DNA of 13,940 nucleotides from the NCBI GenBank assembly GCA_004294465.1, contig REAV01000187.1, forward strand, positions 1 through 13,940, in the 5' to 3' direction. Below the pieces are notes generated by a model that did no database searches, was not told where the DNA came from, and worked only from the letters and a program-made list of their open reading frames with translations. A program made the position numbers and the translations under genes. Position 1 is the first letter of the stretch, and the number at the start of each line of letters is the position of its first letter. The DNA comes from Sphingobacteriia bacterium (GTDB lineage: Bacteria; Bacteroidota; Bacteroidia; Chitinophagales; Chitinophagaceae). This document shows positions 1 to 6,691 of the stretch, piece after piece.

Positions 1-458
1 ATAAAATATGGGGAGTTTTTATTTGCATTCCACGTAGTTATTTTATGTTGGGTTTTATCAAGAAATTCAATGCAATTTTGATCAGCAATAAAGACAAAAT
101 GCATTTTCTTATTTAAATTATTGATAAGTGTGAGTTCATAATTTAACTTAGTGTGTTGAATACTATAATATGCTATTTCTGAAAAGTTAAGTTTATGAGT
201 TGAATTATTCACACTAATAACAACACAGTCGTTTTCAGAAAGATCAAAATTTACTGTTTTTGAAAAAAATCGTTTAATAATAGCAGTGCCAAAAATTGCC
301 AATAAGAAAAAACCAATTATCATCCCGCCTGGAATAATATAATTATCATCTAAATATTTAGAAGCAAAATTCGAAACCAAAAAAATAGATGGAATCCAAA
401 TAATAAGTATTACTATATATATTTTAGAACCATCATAGGATATTAACTCGTACTTCAA
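1..458 (-). CDS. Two-helix membrane protein of unknown function, partial (C-terminus beyond left edge)
   Basis: An open frame runs on the minus strand from about 458 to the left edge, roughly 152 codons without a stop. The first in-frame stop upstream lies at 474-476. There is no ATG near the front; the best start is TTG at 458-456, giving a protein beginning LKYELISYDG, and the first in-frame ATG falls inside the second hydrophobic segment. Two membrane helices can be seen at about residues 12-31 and 42-61, followed by a polar, beta-rich domain with alternating hydrophobic residues. Two N-terminal helices plus a small beta domain is reminiscent of bacterial PH-like membrane proteins, but this is shape only; I do not recognise the family. 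It starts 8 nt after the HepT stop codon, so it is probably co-transcribed with the toxin-antitoxin pair. Start and function are both uncertain. Confidence 0.6.
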   Translation of the reverse strand, partial: MKYELISYDGSKIYIVILIIWIPSIFLVSNFASKYLDDNYIIPGGMIIGFFLLAIFGTAIIKRFFSKTVNFDLSENDCVVISVNNSTHKLNFSEIAYYSIQHTKLNYELTLINNLNKKMHFVFIADQNCIEFLDKTQHKITTWNANKNSPYF

Positions 459-466
459 GGAGAAAA

Positions 467-799
467 TTATTGATTACTAAACTGTTTCTTTAGAACTGGT
501 AAATCATTTTGAGCAATTTCCCATACCAATTTAAAACTCACTCCAAAATATTCATGTATTGAAATATTTCTAAACCCTCTGATGGGTAACCAATCAATTT
601 CAGGATGCATTTCTTTAAACTCATTTGATAATTGATTACATGCTTCCCCAATTATTTCAATCTGTTTGATAGTTGCAAAACGCTTTTCAGAATTGGAAAG
701 GAAATCATCAAAGTTTACCCCTTTAAGATATTGTTCAACTTCTGAAATTGCATCTAGTATGTGCATTACTCTTGCCGCATCATTAATCTGCCCTCTCAT
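467..799 (-). CDS. hepT: HepT-like HEPN-domain ribonuclease toxin (DUF86)
   Basis: This 110-residue all-helical protein belongs to the HEPN/DUF86 family, whose HepT members are RNases that act as the toxin of HepT/MntA (type VII) toxin-antitoxin systems. The signature R-x4-H-x-Y is intact at R77, H82 and Y84 (RNISIHEY). Arg and His form the RNase site, and in characterised systems the Tyr is AMPylated by the partner. The pattern IEIIGEACNQLS at residues 47-58 is also typical of the family, and the length is normal. Its start overlaps the end of the nucleotidyltransferase gene by 17 nt, implying translational coupling. The first Met (MRGQINDAARV) suits the family's N-terminus. With all active residues present it is probably functional, although activity cannot be proven from sequence. 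Confidence 0.9.
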   Translation of the reverse strand: MRGQINDAARVMHILDAISEVEQYLKGVNFDDFLSNSEKRFATIKQIEIIGEACNQLSNEFKEMHPEIDWLPIRGFRNISIHEYFGVSFKLVWEIAQNDLPVLKKQFSNQ

Positions 800-1082
800 A
801 AATCAATACTTTTTCTAAGTCTATAATTGGGCTTATATGAGGAGATAAACCATCAGAAGATACTAAATCAACTTTCTTTTTTAATAACAATGCTAACTCA
901 GATTGGTAGGTAAAAAATTTCATTCCGATAGGTGTAGAATGGTCTAACTCAACCAAAATATCAAAATCACTAGATTCATTTGCTTCATTTCTTGCTCTTG
1001 AACCAAATAGATAAGCTTTCTTAACAGGAACGCCCGAAAAGAAATCTTTCAATAATAGTTCATCAGAAACAGACAAATTCAT
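783..1082 (-). CDS. mntA: MntA-like minimal nucleotidyltransferase (antitoxin)
   Basis: This 99-residue protein is a minimal nucleotidyltransferase. The catalytic signature GS-x10-D-x-D is complete: G27-S28 followed by D39 and D41, with a likely third carboxylate at D72 in the strand VDLV. In studied HepT/MntA pairs this enzyme transfers AMP from ATP to the toxin's tyrosine and so neutralises it; here that role is inferred from the adjacent HEPN gene, which it overlaps by 17 nt. The nucleotidyltransferase is the first gene of the pair. The start at 1082 is supported by a candidate -7 box (TATCTTTA, 1094-1087) exactly 4 nt upstream. It lies 22 nt downstream of serS on the same strand, so read-through from serS is also possible. 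Confidence 0.9.
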   Translation of the reverse strand: MNLSVSDELLLKDFFSGVPVKKAYLFGSRARNEANESSDFDILVELDHSTPIGMKFFTYQSELALLLKKKVDLVSSDGLSPHISPIIDLEKVLIYERAD

Positions 1083-1086
1083 GATA

Positions 1087-1094
1087 TAAAGATA
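1087..1094 (-). promoter_or_regulatory. Candidate -7 box for mntA-hepT
   Basis: On the minus strand TATCTTTA matches the Bacteroidota -7 consensus TAnnTTTG at seven of eight positions (final A instead of G). It ends 4 nt before the mntA ATG, so a transcript would start at or within a few bases of the start codon. No clear -33 TTG element is visible at the usual spacing, so this is tentative. Confidence 0.4.
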
Positions 1095-1104
1095 AATAAA
1101 TGAT

Positions 1105-2379
1105 TTAAACAGTTATATGATCATTCCCAAAATACCCATGCAACACTTTCGGCAATTGAATACCCGCTTCGGTTTGGTTATTCTCTAATAAGCAAGCTAC
1201 TATTCGAGGTAGTGCCAATGAACTTCCATTTAAAGAATGCGCCAATTGGGTTTTTCCATCGGCACCTTTAAAGCGGCATTTCATTCTATTGGTCTGGTAA
1301 TTTTCAAAATTACTTACACTACTCACTTCTAACCAACGTTGCTGAGCTGCGCTGTACACTTCAAAATCATAGGTAATCGCGCTTGTAAAGCTCATATCAC
1401 CTCCGCGTAAACGTAAAATGCGATAAGGCAATTCCAGTGATTGCAATAAACGCTCAACATGCTCAATCATATCTTGCAAGATTGCATAACTTTTATCGGG
1501 ATGCGCTATTTGAATAATTTCTACTTTCTCAAATTGATGCAACCTGTTTAATCCACGAACATCTTTTCCATAACTGCCTGCCTCTCTTCTAAAACAAGGA
1601 GAATAAGCGGTCATTTTTATTGGCAATTCTTCTTCTTTTAAAATGGTATCACGGTATACATTGGTTACAGGTACTTCTGCTGTTGGAATTAAATAAAAAT
1701 CGTCTTCAGTGGCATGGTACATCTGCCCCTCTTTATCGGGCAATTGACCTGTAGCATAAGCAGATGCTGCATTCACCATAAATGGTGGAAGGTATTCGGT
1801 GTATCCAGCAGCTGTATTAAAATCTAAAAAATATTGAATCAAAGAGCGTTGCAATTTGGCTCCCTTACCTATATAAACCGGAAAACCACTACCTGTGATT
1901 TTATTGCCTAATTCAAAATTGATCAAATTGTATTTGGTAGTTAAGTCCCAATGCGGAACTGCGGTTGCTGGTAAAGTTGGAATAGTGCCCCCGGTTCTTA
2001 CTATTTCATTTTCTTCGGGTGTTTTGCCAGCAGGCACTTCATCAGCAGGCAAATTGGGTAATTGTACTAAAGCCTCAGCCAGGTCTTTTTCTACTACCGC
2101 CATTTGTTCTTTCAGGGGTTCAAGGGTTTGCTTCCATTCGGCCACGTTTGTTTTAATCAATTCTGCCCCGGCTTTATCGCCCTTACCCATCATCATCCCT
2201 ATTTCTTTAGATGCCGCATTCACTTTTGCCTGGGTATCGTCGAAAGCTGCCTGCAATCTTTTGCGTTCATCATCTAGCTGTACAATGGTATCTACCATTG
2301 CTAAATTGCTAAAATTCTTTTTAGCTAATTTTTCTTTCACCATTGCTGGATTAGCCCTCAAAACACTCACCTGTAACAT
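1105..2379 (-). CDS. serS: Seryl-tRNA synthetase
   Basis: This class II aminoacyl-tRNA synthetase charges tRNA-Ser (and tRNA-Sec) with serine in the cytoplasm. From the chosen start it has 424 residues, normal for the family. The N-terminal two-helix coiled-coil arm that grips the tRNA spans about 28-108. The catalytic domain has the TAE serine-binding triplet at 233-235, motif 2 around 263-288 (FRREAGSYG then RLHQFEKVE), and motif 3 at 384-402 (NGSSLALPRI then LLENNQ) with its arginine at 392. The frame stays open seven codons further to a TTG at 2400, but that TTG lies inside a perfect -7 promoter box (2405-2398), so ATG at 2379, giving MLQVSVLRAN, is the real start; this also matches the usual SerRS N-terminus. 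It is divergent from the gene at 2454. Confidence 0.97.
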   Translation of the reverse strand: MLQVSVLRANPAMVKEKLAKKNFSNLAMVDTIVQLDDERKRLQAAFDDTQAKVNAASKEIGMMMGKGDKAGAELIKTNVAEWKQTLEPLKEQMAVVEKDLAEALVQLPNLPADEVPAGKTPEENEIVRTGGTIPTLPATAVPHWDLTTKYNLINFELGNKITGSGFPVYIGKGAKLQRSLIQYFLDFNTAAGYTEYLPPFMVNAASAYATGQLPDKEGQMYHATEDDFYLIPTAEVPVTNVYRDTILKEEELPIKMTAYSPCFRREAGSYGKDVRGLNRLHQFEKVEIIQIAHPDKSYAILQDMIEHVERLLQSLELPYRILRLRGGDMSFTSAITYDFEVYSAAQQRWLEVSSVSNFENYQTNRMKCRFKGADGKTQLAHSLNGSSLALPRIVACLLENNQTEAGIQLPKVLHGYFGNDHITV

Positions 2380-2397
2380 AAATTGCCAATTTTGCTG

Positions 2398-2405
2398 CAA
2401 ATATA
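2398..2405 (-). promoter_or_regulatory. -7 promoter box of serS
   Basis: TATATTTG on the minus strand is a perfect match to the Bacteroidota TAnnTTTG box. It ends 18 nt before the ATG at 2379, leaving a leader of about a dozen bases. It excludes the TTG at 2400 as a start, because that codon is part of the box. A -33 element at ideal spacing is not obvious; a TTGG lies about 26 bp upstream. Confidence 0.6.
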
Positions 2406-2441
2406 CCGCTTGGTAGTGGATGATGGCATTCCAAGAGCCTT

Positions 2442-2449
2442 TACCTTTG
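2442..2449 (+). promoter_or_regulatory. -7 promoter box of the gene at 2454
   Basis: TACCTTTG is a perfect match to TAnnTTTG and ends 4 nt before the ATG at 2454, predicting a leaderless or nearly leaderless mRNA. Together with the serS box it forms a compact back-to-back promoter pair within about 50 bp. Confidence 0.55.
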
Positions 2450-2453
2450 CAGC

Positions 2454-2789
2454 ATGTTTATTACCGACGATTTACAGCAGCGATGGTGGGCTTTAGAAGC
2501 CAAAATGATGGCCAGATTCGATAAAAAGCCCGATTTAGAAGCCATTTTGTTCCTTATTGGCATGCAGGAAACGCAAGAAAAAATATCCAAAGAGGAAAAG
2601 CAAGACCTCATGCACGTGGCCGTTTGCACGGTTTTAGCTCAAAGTGGCTATTATCTAGTCGAAGGGCATGATCCAGATCATTGGCCTCATTTTAAACAAT
2701 TGAAACAATTGCCCGAAATGAGCTTAACCGAGCAAGAAAACTTCATTAAAGACCATGTATTATTGTATTTTGAGCAACAAGGATTTTAA
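2454..2789 (+). CDS. Conserved small protein of unknown function
   Basis: This 111-residue soluble protein has no signal peptide or membrane segment. It is mostly helical by eye, with an acidic/aromatic middle (YYLVEGHDPDHWPHF at about 73-87). The pattern KKPDLEAILFLIGMQE at 24-39 resembles, from memory, uncharacterised proteins found across the Bacteroidota, so it is probably a lineage-specific conserved gene. No catalytic motif is recognised. Codon use and G+C match the neighbouring serS and gcvH. The start is ATG 2454, with the -7 box 4 nt upstream; a shorter form from the Met pair at residues 18-19 is possible but would lose the conserved-looking front. gcvH follows after 43 nt and may be read from the same transcript. 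Confidence 0.8.
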   Translation: MFITDDLQQRWWALEAKMMARFDKKPDLEAILFLIGMQETQEKISKEEKQDLMHVAVCTVLAQSGYYLVEGHDPDHWPHFKQLKQLPEMSLTEQENFIKDHVLLYFEQQGF

Positions 2790-2804
2790 TTGCCTTTTTT
2801 AATG

Positions 2805-2812
2805 AATATTTG
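2805..2812 (+). promoter_or_regulatory. Possible -7 box of gcvH
   Basis: AATATTTG differs from TAnnTTTG only at the first two positions' register (A-A instead of T-A) and lies 20 nt before the gcvH ATG, a normal leader length. No -33 partner at good spacing is seen, so read-through from the gene at 2454 is the alternative. Confidence 0.25.
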
Positions 2813-2832
2813 TACTATAAAAAATCAGTTAT

Positions 2833-3210
2833 ATGAATTTTCCTGAAGAATTACGTTACACCAAAGACCATGAATGGATTCGCCTAGAAGGCAATGTTGC
2901 AACAATTGGAATTACCGATTTTGCACAACATGAATTAGGTGATATTGTATATGTAGATATCAATACCGTTGGAAAAGAATTAGCCAGCGAAGAAATCTTT
3001 GGAACTGTAGAAGCTGTAAAAACAGTAAGTGATTTGTTTTTACCTGTAGCAGGAACTGTTTCTGAAGTAAATGCATTATTAGAAAAACAACCTGAATTGG
3101 TAAATACCGACCCATATGGTGATGGTTGGATGATCAAAATGACTGTTAAAGATATTGCTTCAGTTGAAGGTTTATTAAGTAAAGAAGCATACGCATCATT
3201 GGTTGGATAA
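2833..3210 (+). CDS. gcvH: Glycine cleavage system H protein
   Basis: This 125-residue lipoyl carrier shuttles the aminomethyl group between the P, T and L proteins of the glycine cleavage complex in the cytoplasm. The lipoylation site is intact: EAVKTVSDL with the modified lysine at K63. The N-terminus ([10 protein letters not shown]) and the conserved stretch [16 protein letters not shown] at 26-41 are diagnostic, as is the C-terminal part with [10 protein letters not shown]. Length is normal. gcvP and gcvT are not in the window, so the system is split in this genome, as is common in Bacteroidota. The start ATG 2833 gives [10 protein letters not shown], the standard front. The next gene, a histidine kinase, begins 15 nt after its stop, suggesting co-transcription. 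Confidence 0.97.
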   Translation: MNFPEELRYTKDHEWIRLEGNVATIGITDFAQHELGDIVYVDINTVGKELASEEIFGTVEAVKTVSDLFLPVAGTVSEVNALLEKQPELVNTDPYGDGWMIKMTVKDIASVEGLLSKEAYASLVG

Positions 3211-3225
3211 CTATTTACTTATGTC

Positions 3226-5007
3226 ATGAAATACAATCAGCTAAAAAAGATACTTGGTTTAAAAAAGGCTGAAATCTCTTTGGAGAATAAGATTTTTAAC
3301 CTTGTTTCTTTTTTGGTTTTTGTAGCAATGTCTATTGCATTCATCAGCAATATATATTTAGGCAGGAATTTTATTCAAAACGCCCTTGTTTTTGCTTTAC
3401 TATTAGTTTCATTTTATTTCTTTTATCTTTCTCGTTATAAAGATTTATACCAACCAATTGCTGGCTGGTATGTACTATTCTGCCATTTATTTTATATCCC
3501 CATTTGGTTTACCAATGGTGGCATGGAAGGCCCTACTATCATCGCTTACAGCCTGATTGTTGTAGTGGCAATGTTTATCCTTCAAAAAAAATACCACGCT
3601 CCATTTATTGCAATAACCATTGCAATAATAATGGGTTTGATTTTCTTAGAGCAAAAATATCCAGATTGGATAATGCCCTATGCCAATGCAAAAATCAGAC
3701 AAGCAGATTTATTGGTTACGCTCTTTTTATATTTTGGCATTATAGGAGTTACCGCTAGTTTATATAAAAGAACATACGATCTGGAAAGAAAGAACTTGAT
3801 GAAAAAATCAAGCGACTTAGAAGATTCGCAAACCTATTTATCTGCTACAAAACTACAAGCAGAAGAAGCTACTAAAGCCAAATCGAAGTTCTTGGCCAAT
3901 ATGAGTCATGAAATTAGAACGCCCTTAAATGGTATTATAGGAACGATTGATTTGATGAAGCATACAACATTAACTGCAGAACAAGAAGAACTAATGTTAT
4001 CGCTAAAGTCGAGCAGTAGTGTTTTATTAGATATTATTAATGATGTTCTAGATATTTCTAAAATAGAAGCCGATAAACTAGATATATTCGAAGGGCCTTG
4101 TAATATCAACACCATTATTAAAAATGTAATTGAGATTAGCTCACCAAGAATTGGAGCATTGGAAAAAAATATTGAACTGAGTGTTTGGATCGATCCAAAA
4201 ATCGAATCAGAAATTATTGCTGATGAGAGCAGGATAAAACAGGTATTGATTAATCTGGTTGGTAATGCCATTAAGTTTACAGAAGCAGGTTCTATCAAAA
4301 TTGAAGTGAATTCCATATCAGTTGATGAATCCTTACAAGAATTACAGTTTTCTATTTCAGATACAGGCATCGGTATAAGCGAAAAAAATATTCAACAATT
4401 ATTTATTCCATTTAGTCAAATCGATAATTCAGCCACCAGAAAATACAGTGGAACTGGTCTAGGGCTTTCTATTAGTAGAAAAATCATTGAAGAAATGGGG
4501 GGTAGAATCTGGATCGAAAGCAAAGAAGGTAAGGGTTCGAAATTTAGTTTTATCATCCCAGTTCAAATCAACCTGGTTAAAAAAGACCACTCTACTGCTT
4601 TGAATACCAGCATAGAACATTTAGAATCAAATACAAGTACTAAGGGATTAAAAATTTTGGTTGCAGAAGACAATGGGATGAATCAATTATTGGCTAAAAA
4701 AATGTTCGCTAAAATAGGTTACCCAATTGAAATAGCGAATAATGGAAAAGAGGCATTTGATAAAGCAAGATTACACCATTATGATATCATTTTCATGGAT
4801 ATTCATATGCCTGAGATGGATGGTTTAGAAGCCGCCAATGCCATTCTTCAAAGTGACATAAGCATCAAACCAATTATTGTTGCAATGACTGCCAATGTGG
4901 TAAAAGAAGCAGAAGCCGATTGCTTATCTGCCGGAATGAAAGACATCATTACAAAACCTTTTACAATTGATCAATTGAGAACAATTTTAGAGAAATGGAC
5001 CTCCTAG
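3226..5007 (+). CDS. Membrane-bound hybrid histidine kinase with receiver domain
   Basis: This 593-residue sensor protein has about six predicted membrane helices within residues 24-180 (roughly 26-46, 50-70, 78-95, 104-120, 124-141, 160-178) with very short loops, so sensing probably occurs in the membrane. A linker helix follows, rich in Ala, Lys and Glu. The HisKA domain has the phosphorylated histidine H228 in [12 protein letters not shown]. The ATPase domain has the N box at N343/N347, G1 box DTGIGI at 379-384 and G2 box GTGLGL at 409-414. The C-terminal receiver spans about 474-592, with acidic residues E481-D482, phosphoacceptor D525 in [11 protein letters not shown], and lysine K577 in TKPF. 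All key residues are present. No Hpt domain or DNA-binding output partner is nearby, so the target is unknown. It sits between gcvH and a VanZ gene, 10 nt before the latter. Confidence 0.93.
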   Translation: MKYNQLKKILGLKKAEISLENKIFNLVSFLVFVAMSIAFISNIYLGRNFIQNALVFALLLVSFYFFYLSRYKDLYQPIAGWYVLFCHLFYIPIWFTNGGMEGPTIIAYSLIVVVAMFILQKKYHAPFIAITIAIIMGLIFLEQKYPDWIMPYANAKIRQADLLVTLFLYFGIIGVTASLYKRTYDLERKNLMKKSSDLEDSQTYLSATKLQAEEATKAKSKFLANMSHEIRTPLNGIIGTIDLMKHTTLTAEQEELMLSLKSSSSVLLDIINDVLDISKIEADKLDIFEGPCNINTIIKNVIEISSPRIGALEKNIELSVWIDPKIESEIIADESRIKQVLINLVGNAIKFTEAGSIKIEVNSISVDESLQELQFSISDTGIGISEKNIQQLFIPFSQIDNSATRKYSGTGLGLSISRKIIEEMGGRIWIESKEGKGSKFSFIIPVQINLVKKDHSTALNTSIEHLESNTSTKGLKILVAEDNGMNQLLAKKMFAKIGYPIEIANNGKEAFDKARLHHYDIIFMDIHMPEMDGLEAANAILQSDISIKPIIVAMTANVVKEAEADCLSAGMKDIITKPFTIDQLRTILEKWTS

Positions 5008-5017
5008 TCATACAATT

Positions 5018-5443
5018 ATGAACAAACATTTCTCCTTCATTTATCTTTTACTTTTTGTTATTGCTTTCTTTGGAAGTTTTTATTTGTTCACACTACCAGG
5101 GAATAGTTTGCCTACTATTTATTGGCTGGATATTCCTTTTTTGGATAAATACATTCACGCGGGCATTTTTTTTATTCTTTGTTTTACAGCTACCATAGCT
5201 TGGAAAGTAAACAATCGAGGAAAGATTAATCTACCAATTACAATTGGTATTATTTTGTTTTTTATAAGCTATGGGATTGGTATAGAATTTTACCAGGAAA
5301 ACTATGTTGAAGGAAGGGCTTTTGAATTGTTGGATTTTGTTGCTGATACGATTGGATGCATGCTATTTTTATGCTGGTTTGTTATTGGGGGGTTCTCTAA
5401 AAAAGTTGGTCCCGATAGAAATCGGGACCTCAACCAAAACTAA
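5018..5443 (+). CDS. VanZ-family membrane protein
   Basis: This 141-residue integral membrane protein has four predicted helices (about 7-24, 46-63, 73-89, 106-124). The VanZ-family pattern is visible: DKYIHAGIFF at 43-52, a membrane glutamate at E90 (GIEFYQ), and the D-x3-D-x2-G motif in FELLDFVADTIG at 102-113. The biochemical role of these proteins is not well established; VanZ itself gives low-level teicoplanin resistance, and that should not be transferred to this homologue. The last residues, about 131-138 (GPDRNRDL), are encoded by a perfect hairpin at 5408-5429, so the polar tail looks like a late extension by a palindromic element. It starts 10 nt after the kinase gene and is probably in the same operon. 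Confidence 0.88.
   Translation: MNKHFSFIYLLLFVIAFFGSFYLFTLPGNSLPTIYWLDIPFLDKYIHAGIFFILCFTATIAWKVNNRGKINLPITIGIILFFISYGIGIEFYQENYVEGRAFELLDFVADTIGCMLFLCWFVIGGFSKKVGPDRNRDLNQN
5408..5429. repeat. Perfect 9-bp inverted repeat (hairpin) in the VanZ 3' end
   Basis: GGTCCCGAT and ATCGGGACC flank a 4-nt AGAA loop, a stable GC-rich stem in AT-rich surroundings. The stem can extend by 3 bp past a 2-nt bulge. An A-run lies just left of it and no T-run to its right, so it looks like a Rho-independent terminator only when read on the minus strand (stem, then AAC and six T). On the plus strand it could still act as a transcript 3' end or as a dispersed palindromic element. It is the only strong hairpin I noticed in the window. 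Confidence 0.7.
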
Positions 5444-5508
5444 CTGCTTATGAGAAACTTTTAATGCTATTCTTTTATTACTAATTCAATTAACGTGCCA
5501 CAATTTGT

Positions 5509-5584
5509 TTTGCTTTTGTTAAAGCCTTTATAATAGATACAAGTTAATTCTTTTTTGTTGCTTTATAAAGTTCTATATAATAGA
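5509..5584 (+). repeat. Degenerate direct repeat in the gap upstream of the radical SAM gene
   Basis: The 215-bp gap between the VanZ and radical SAM genes has no plausible ORF. It holds two similar AT-rich blocks about 46 bp apart, each with a TTGCTTT-like part, then TAAAG, then TATAATAGA (TAAAG at 5520 and 5566; TATAATAGA at 5529-5537 and 5576-5584). The second copy contains an inverted repeat, TCTAT-ATA-ATAGA (5572-5584). These could be binding sites for a regulator such as the MarR protein encoded downstream, but low-complexity AT sequence can give such similarity by chance. Confidence 0.3.
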
Positions 5585-5642
5585 CGATATACACTTAGAA
5601 AGGATTAATAAGGAAATGTTAAAGAATCAACCACCTAAATAG

Positions 5643-5650
5643 TACTTTTA
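5643..5650 (+). promoter_or_regulatory. Candidate -7 box of the radical SAM operon
   Basis: TACTTTTA matches TAnnTTTG except for its last base and ends 8 nt before the ATG at 5659. It is preceded by the repeat-containing gap, the natural place for control of the four-gene run that follows. No convincing -33 element is seen. Confidence 0.35.
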
Positions 5651-5658
5651 CAGCTTAT

Positions 5659-6690
5659 ATGACATACCTTAATTGGAACGATAGTATTAATTTTTTGGGT
5701 AAACTAACATTCCGTAGGTTTTGGAATGCCTCTAAAGTGTACTTCAGCTTCCAATTGTCTAAATTAACAAGGAACCCAATTCATTGGGGTCTTCCCATTT
5801 CCATTTCCTTTGAACCAACCACTTCATGCAATCTTCGTTGCCCGGAATGTCCGAGTGGATTGAGGGAGTTTAGTCGCCCTACGGGAATGTTGCAAAAGGA
5901 CTTTTTTAAAGAAACCATAAACGATATATATAAAGACTTGCTTTACCTGATCTTTTATTTCCAAGGCGAGCCCTTTTTAAATCCACAATTCTTAGATATG
6001 GTGGCCTACGCCCATCAAAAAGGTTTATATACTGCCACTTCCACCAATGCGCATTACCTAACTGATGAAAAAGCTAAAAAAACTGTAGAAAGTGGCTTAG
6101 ATCGTTTGATTATTTCGATTGATGGAACTTCTCAAGATGTGTATGAACAATACCGTATAGGTGGTAAACTGGAGAAAGTATTGGAAGGAGCCCAAAATGT
6201 AGTAAAATGGAAAAAAAAACTCAAAAGTAAAACCCCGTTTATTTTCTTTCAGTTTTTAGTTGTGAAACCCAATGAACACCAGATTGAGGAAGTGAAAAAA
6301 TTGGGAGCTTCCATTGGAGTAGACCAAGTTAGATTTAAAACGGCCCAGGTGTACGATTACGAAAATGACCCCAATCAATTGATTCCAACCAATAACAAAT
6401 ACAGTCGTTATAAAAAAGACGCATCGGGTAAAATGAAAGTGAAAAGTGGCCTCAGTAATCATTGTTGGAAATTATGGCATGCCAATGTGATTACCTGGGA
6501 TGGATTGGTTGTACCTTGTTGTTTTGATAAAGATGCCATGCATCAATTGGGAAATTTAAAAACACAATCATTTAAAGAAACCTGGCACAATGAAAATTAT
6601 CAGCAGTTTAGAAAAGAACTGATGACCAGCAGGCGTAATATTGACATTTGCGCTAATTGCAGCGAAGGTTTAAGTGTTTGGGAGGATTAA
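5659..6690 (+). CDS. Radical SAM enzyme with SPASM domain
   Basis: This 343-residue protein has the radical SAM cluster motif C-x3-C-x2-C at C57, C61 and C64 (CNLRCPEC), which binds the 4Fe-4S cluster that cleaves S-adenosylmethionine. The GGE-like motif is GEP at 103-105, and SIDGTSQDVYEQYR at 153-166 is a common barrel signature of this class. A C-terminal SPASM domain with C269, C287, C288, C331 and C334 should hold one or two auxiliary Fe-S clusters. SPASM enzymes often modify peptides, but others act on small molecules or in cofactor or carbohydrate pathways; no precursor peptide gene is visible nearby, so the substrate is unknown. The MarR gene follows after 1 nt. Its stop region contains that gene's Shine-Dalgarno site. 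The start at 5659 leaves a normal 50-residue front before the barrel. Confidence 0.9.
   Translation: MTYLNWNDSINFLGKLTFRRFWNASKVYFSFQLSKLTRNPIHWGLPISISFEPTTSCNLRCPECPSGLREFSRPTGMLQKDFFKETINDIYKDLLYLIFYFQGEPFLNPQFLDMVAYAHQKGLYTATSTNAHYLTDEKAKKTVESGLDRLIISIDGTSQDVYEQYRIGGKLEKVLEGAQNVVKWKKKLKSKTPFIFFQFLVVKPNEHQIEEVKKLGASIGVDQVRFKTAQVYDYENDPNQLIPTNNKYSRYKKDASGKMKVKSGLSNHCWKLWHANVITWDGLVVPCCFDKDAMHQLGNLKTQSFKETWHNENYQQFRKELMTSRRNIDICANCSEGLSVWED
6681..6685 (+). promoter_or_regulatory. Shine-Dalgarno site deciding the MarR start
   Basis: GGAGG lies 6 nt before the ATG at 6692, an unusually good ribosome site for this window, and is embedded in the last codons of the radical SAM gene. It favours 6692 over the longer in-frame start at 6674. 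Confidence 0.6.
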
Positions 6691-6691
6691 T

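Noticed and set aside
1895-2416. 173-codon open frame on the plus strand opposite serS
   Set aside because: It is fully antisense to the strongly supported serS coding frame, and its translation is low-complexity Ser/Thr/Leu-rich, as expected for a shadow frame.
3906-4370. 154-codon minus-strand frame opposite the histidine kinase
   Set aside because: It lies across the HisKA and ATPase domains, whose motifs are intact on the plus strand; the shadow shows no recognisable domain.
5408-5429. Rho-independent terminator for the VanZ operon
   Set aside because: On the plus strand no T-run follows the stem and it lies before the stop codon; it is recorded as a hairpin/repeat instead.
5018-5443. 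Antibiotic resistance gene (vanZ)
   Set aside because: The protein is only a family relative, and no other van genes are present; the family is widespread in susceptible bacteria.
5505-5534. E. coli-like sigma-70 promoter (TTGTTT, 18 bp, TATAAT)
   Set aside because: The spacing is acceptable, but Bacteroidota use a different consensus, TATAAT arises easily in AT-rich DNA, and the following region has no gene for over 120 bp.
5444-5658. Precursor peptide gene for the radical SAM/SPASM enzyme
   Set aside because: All plus-strand ATG frames in the gap end within 4-8 codons, so no peptide substrate is encoded immediately upstream.
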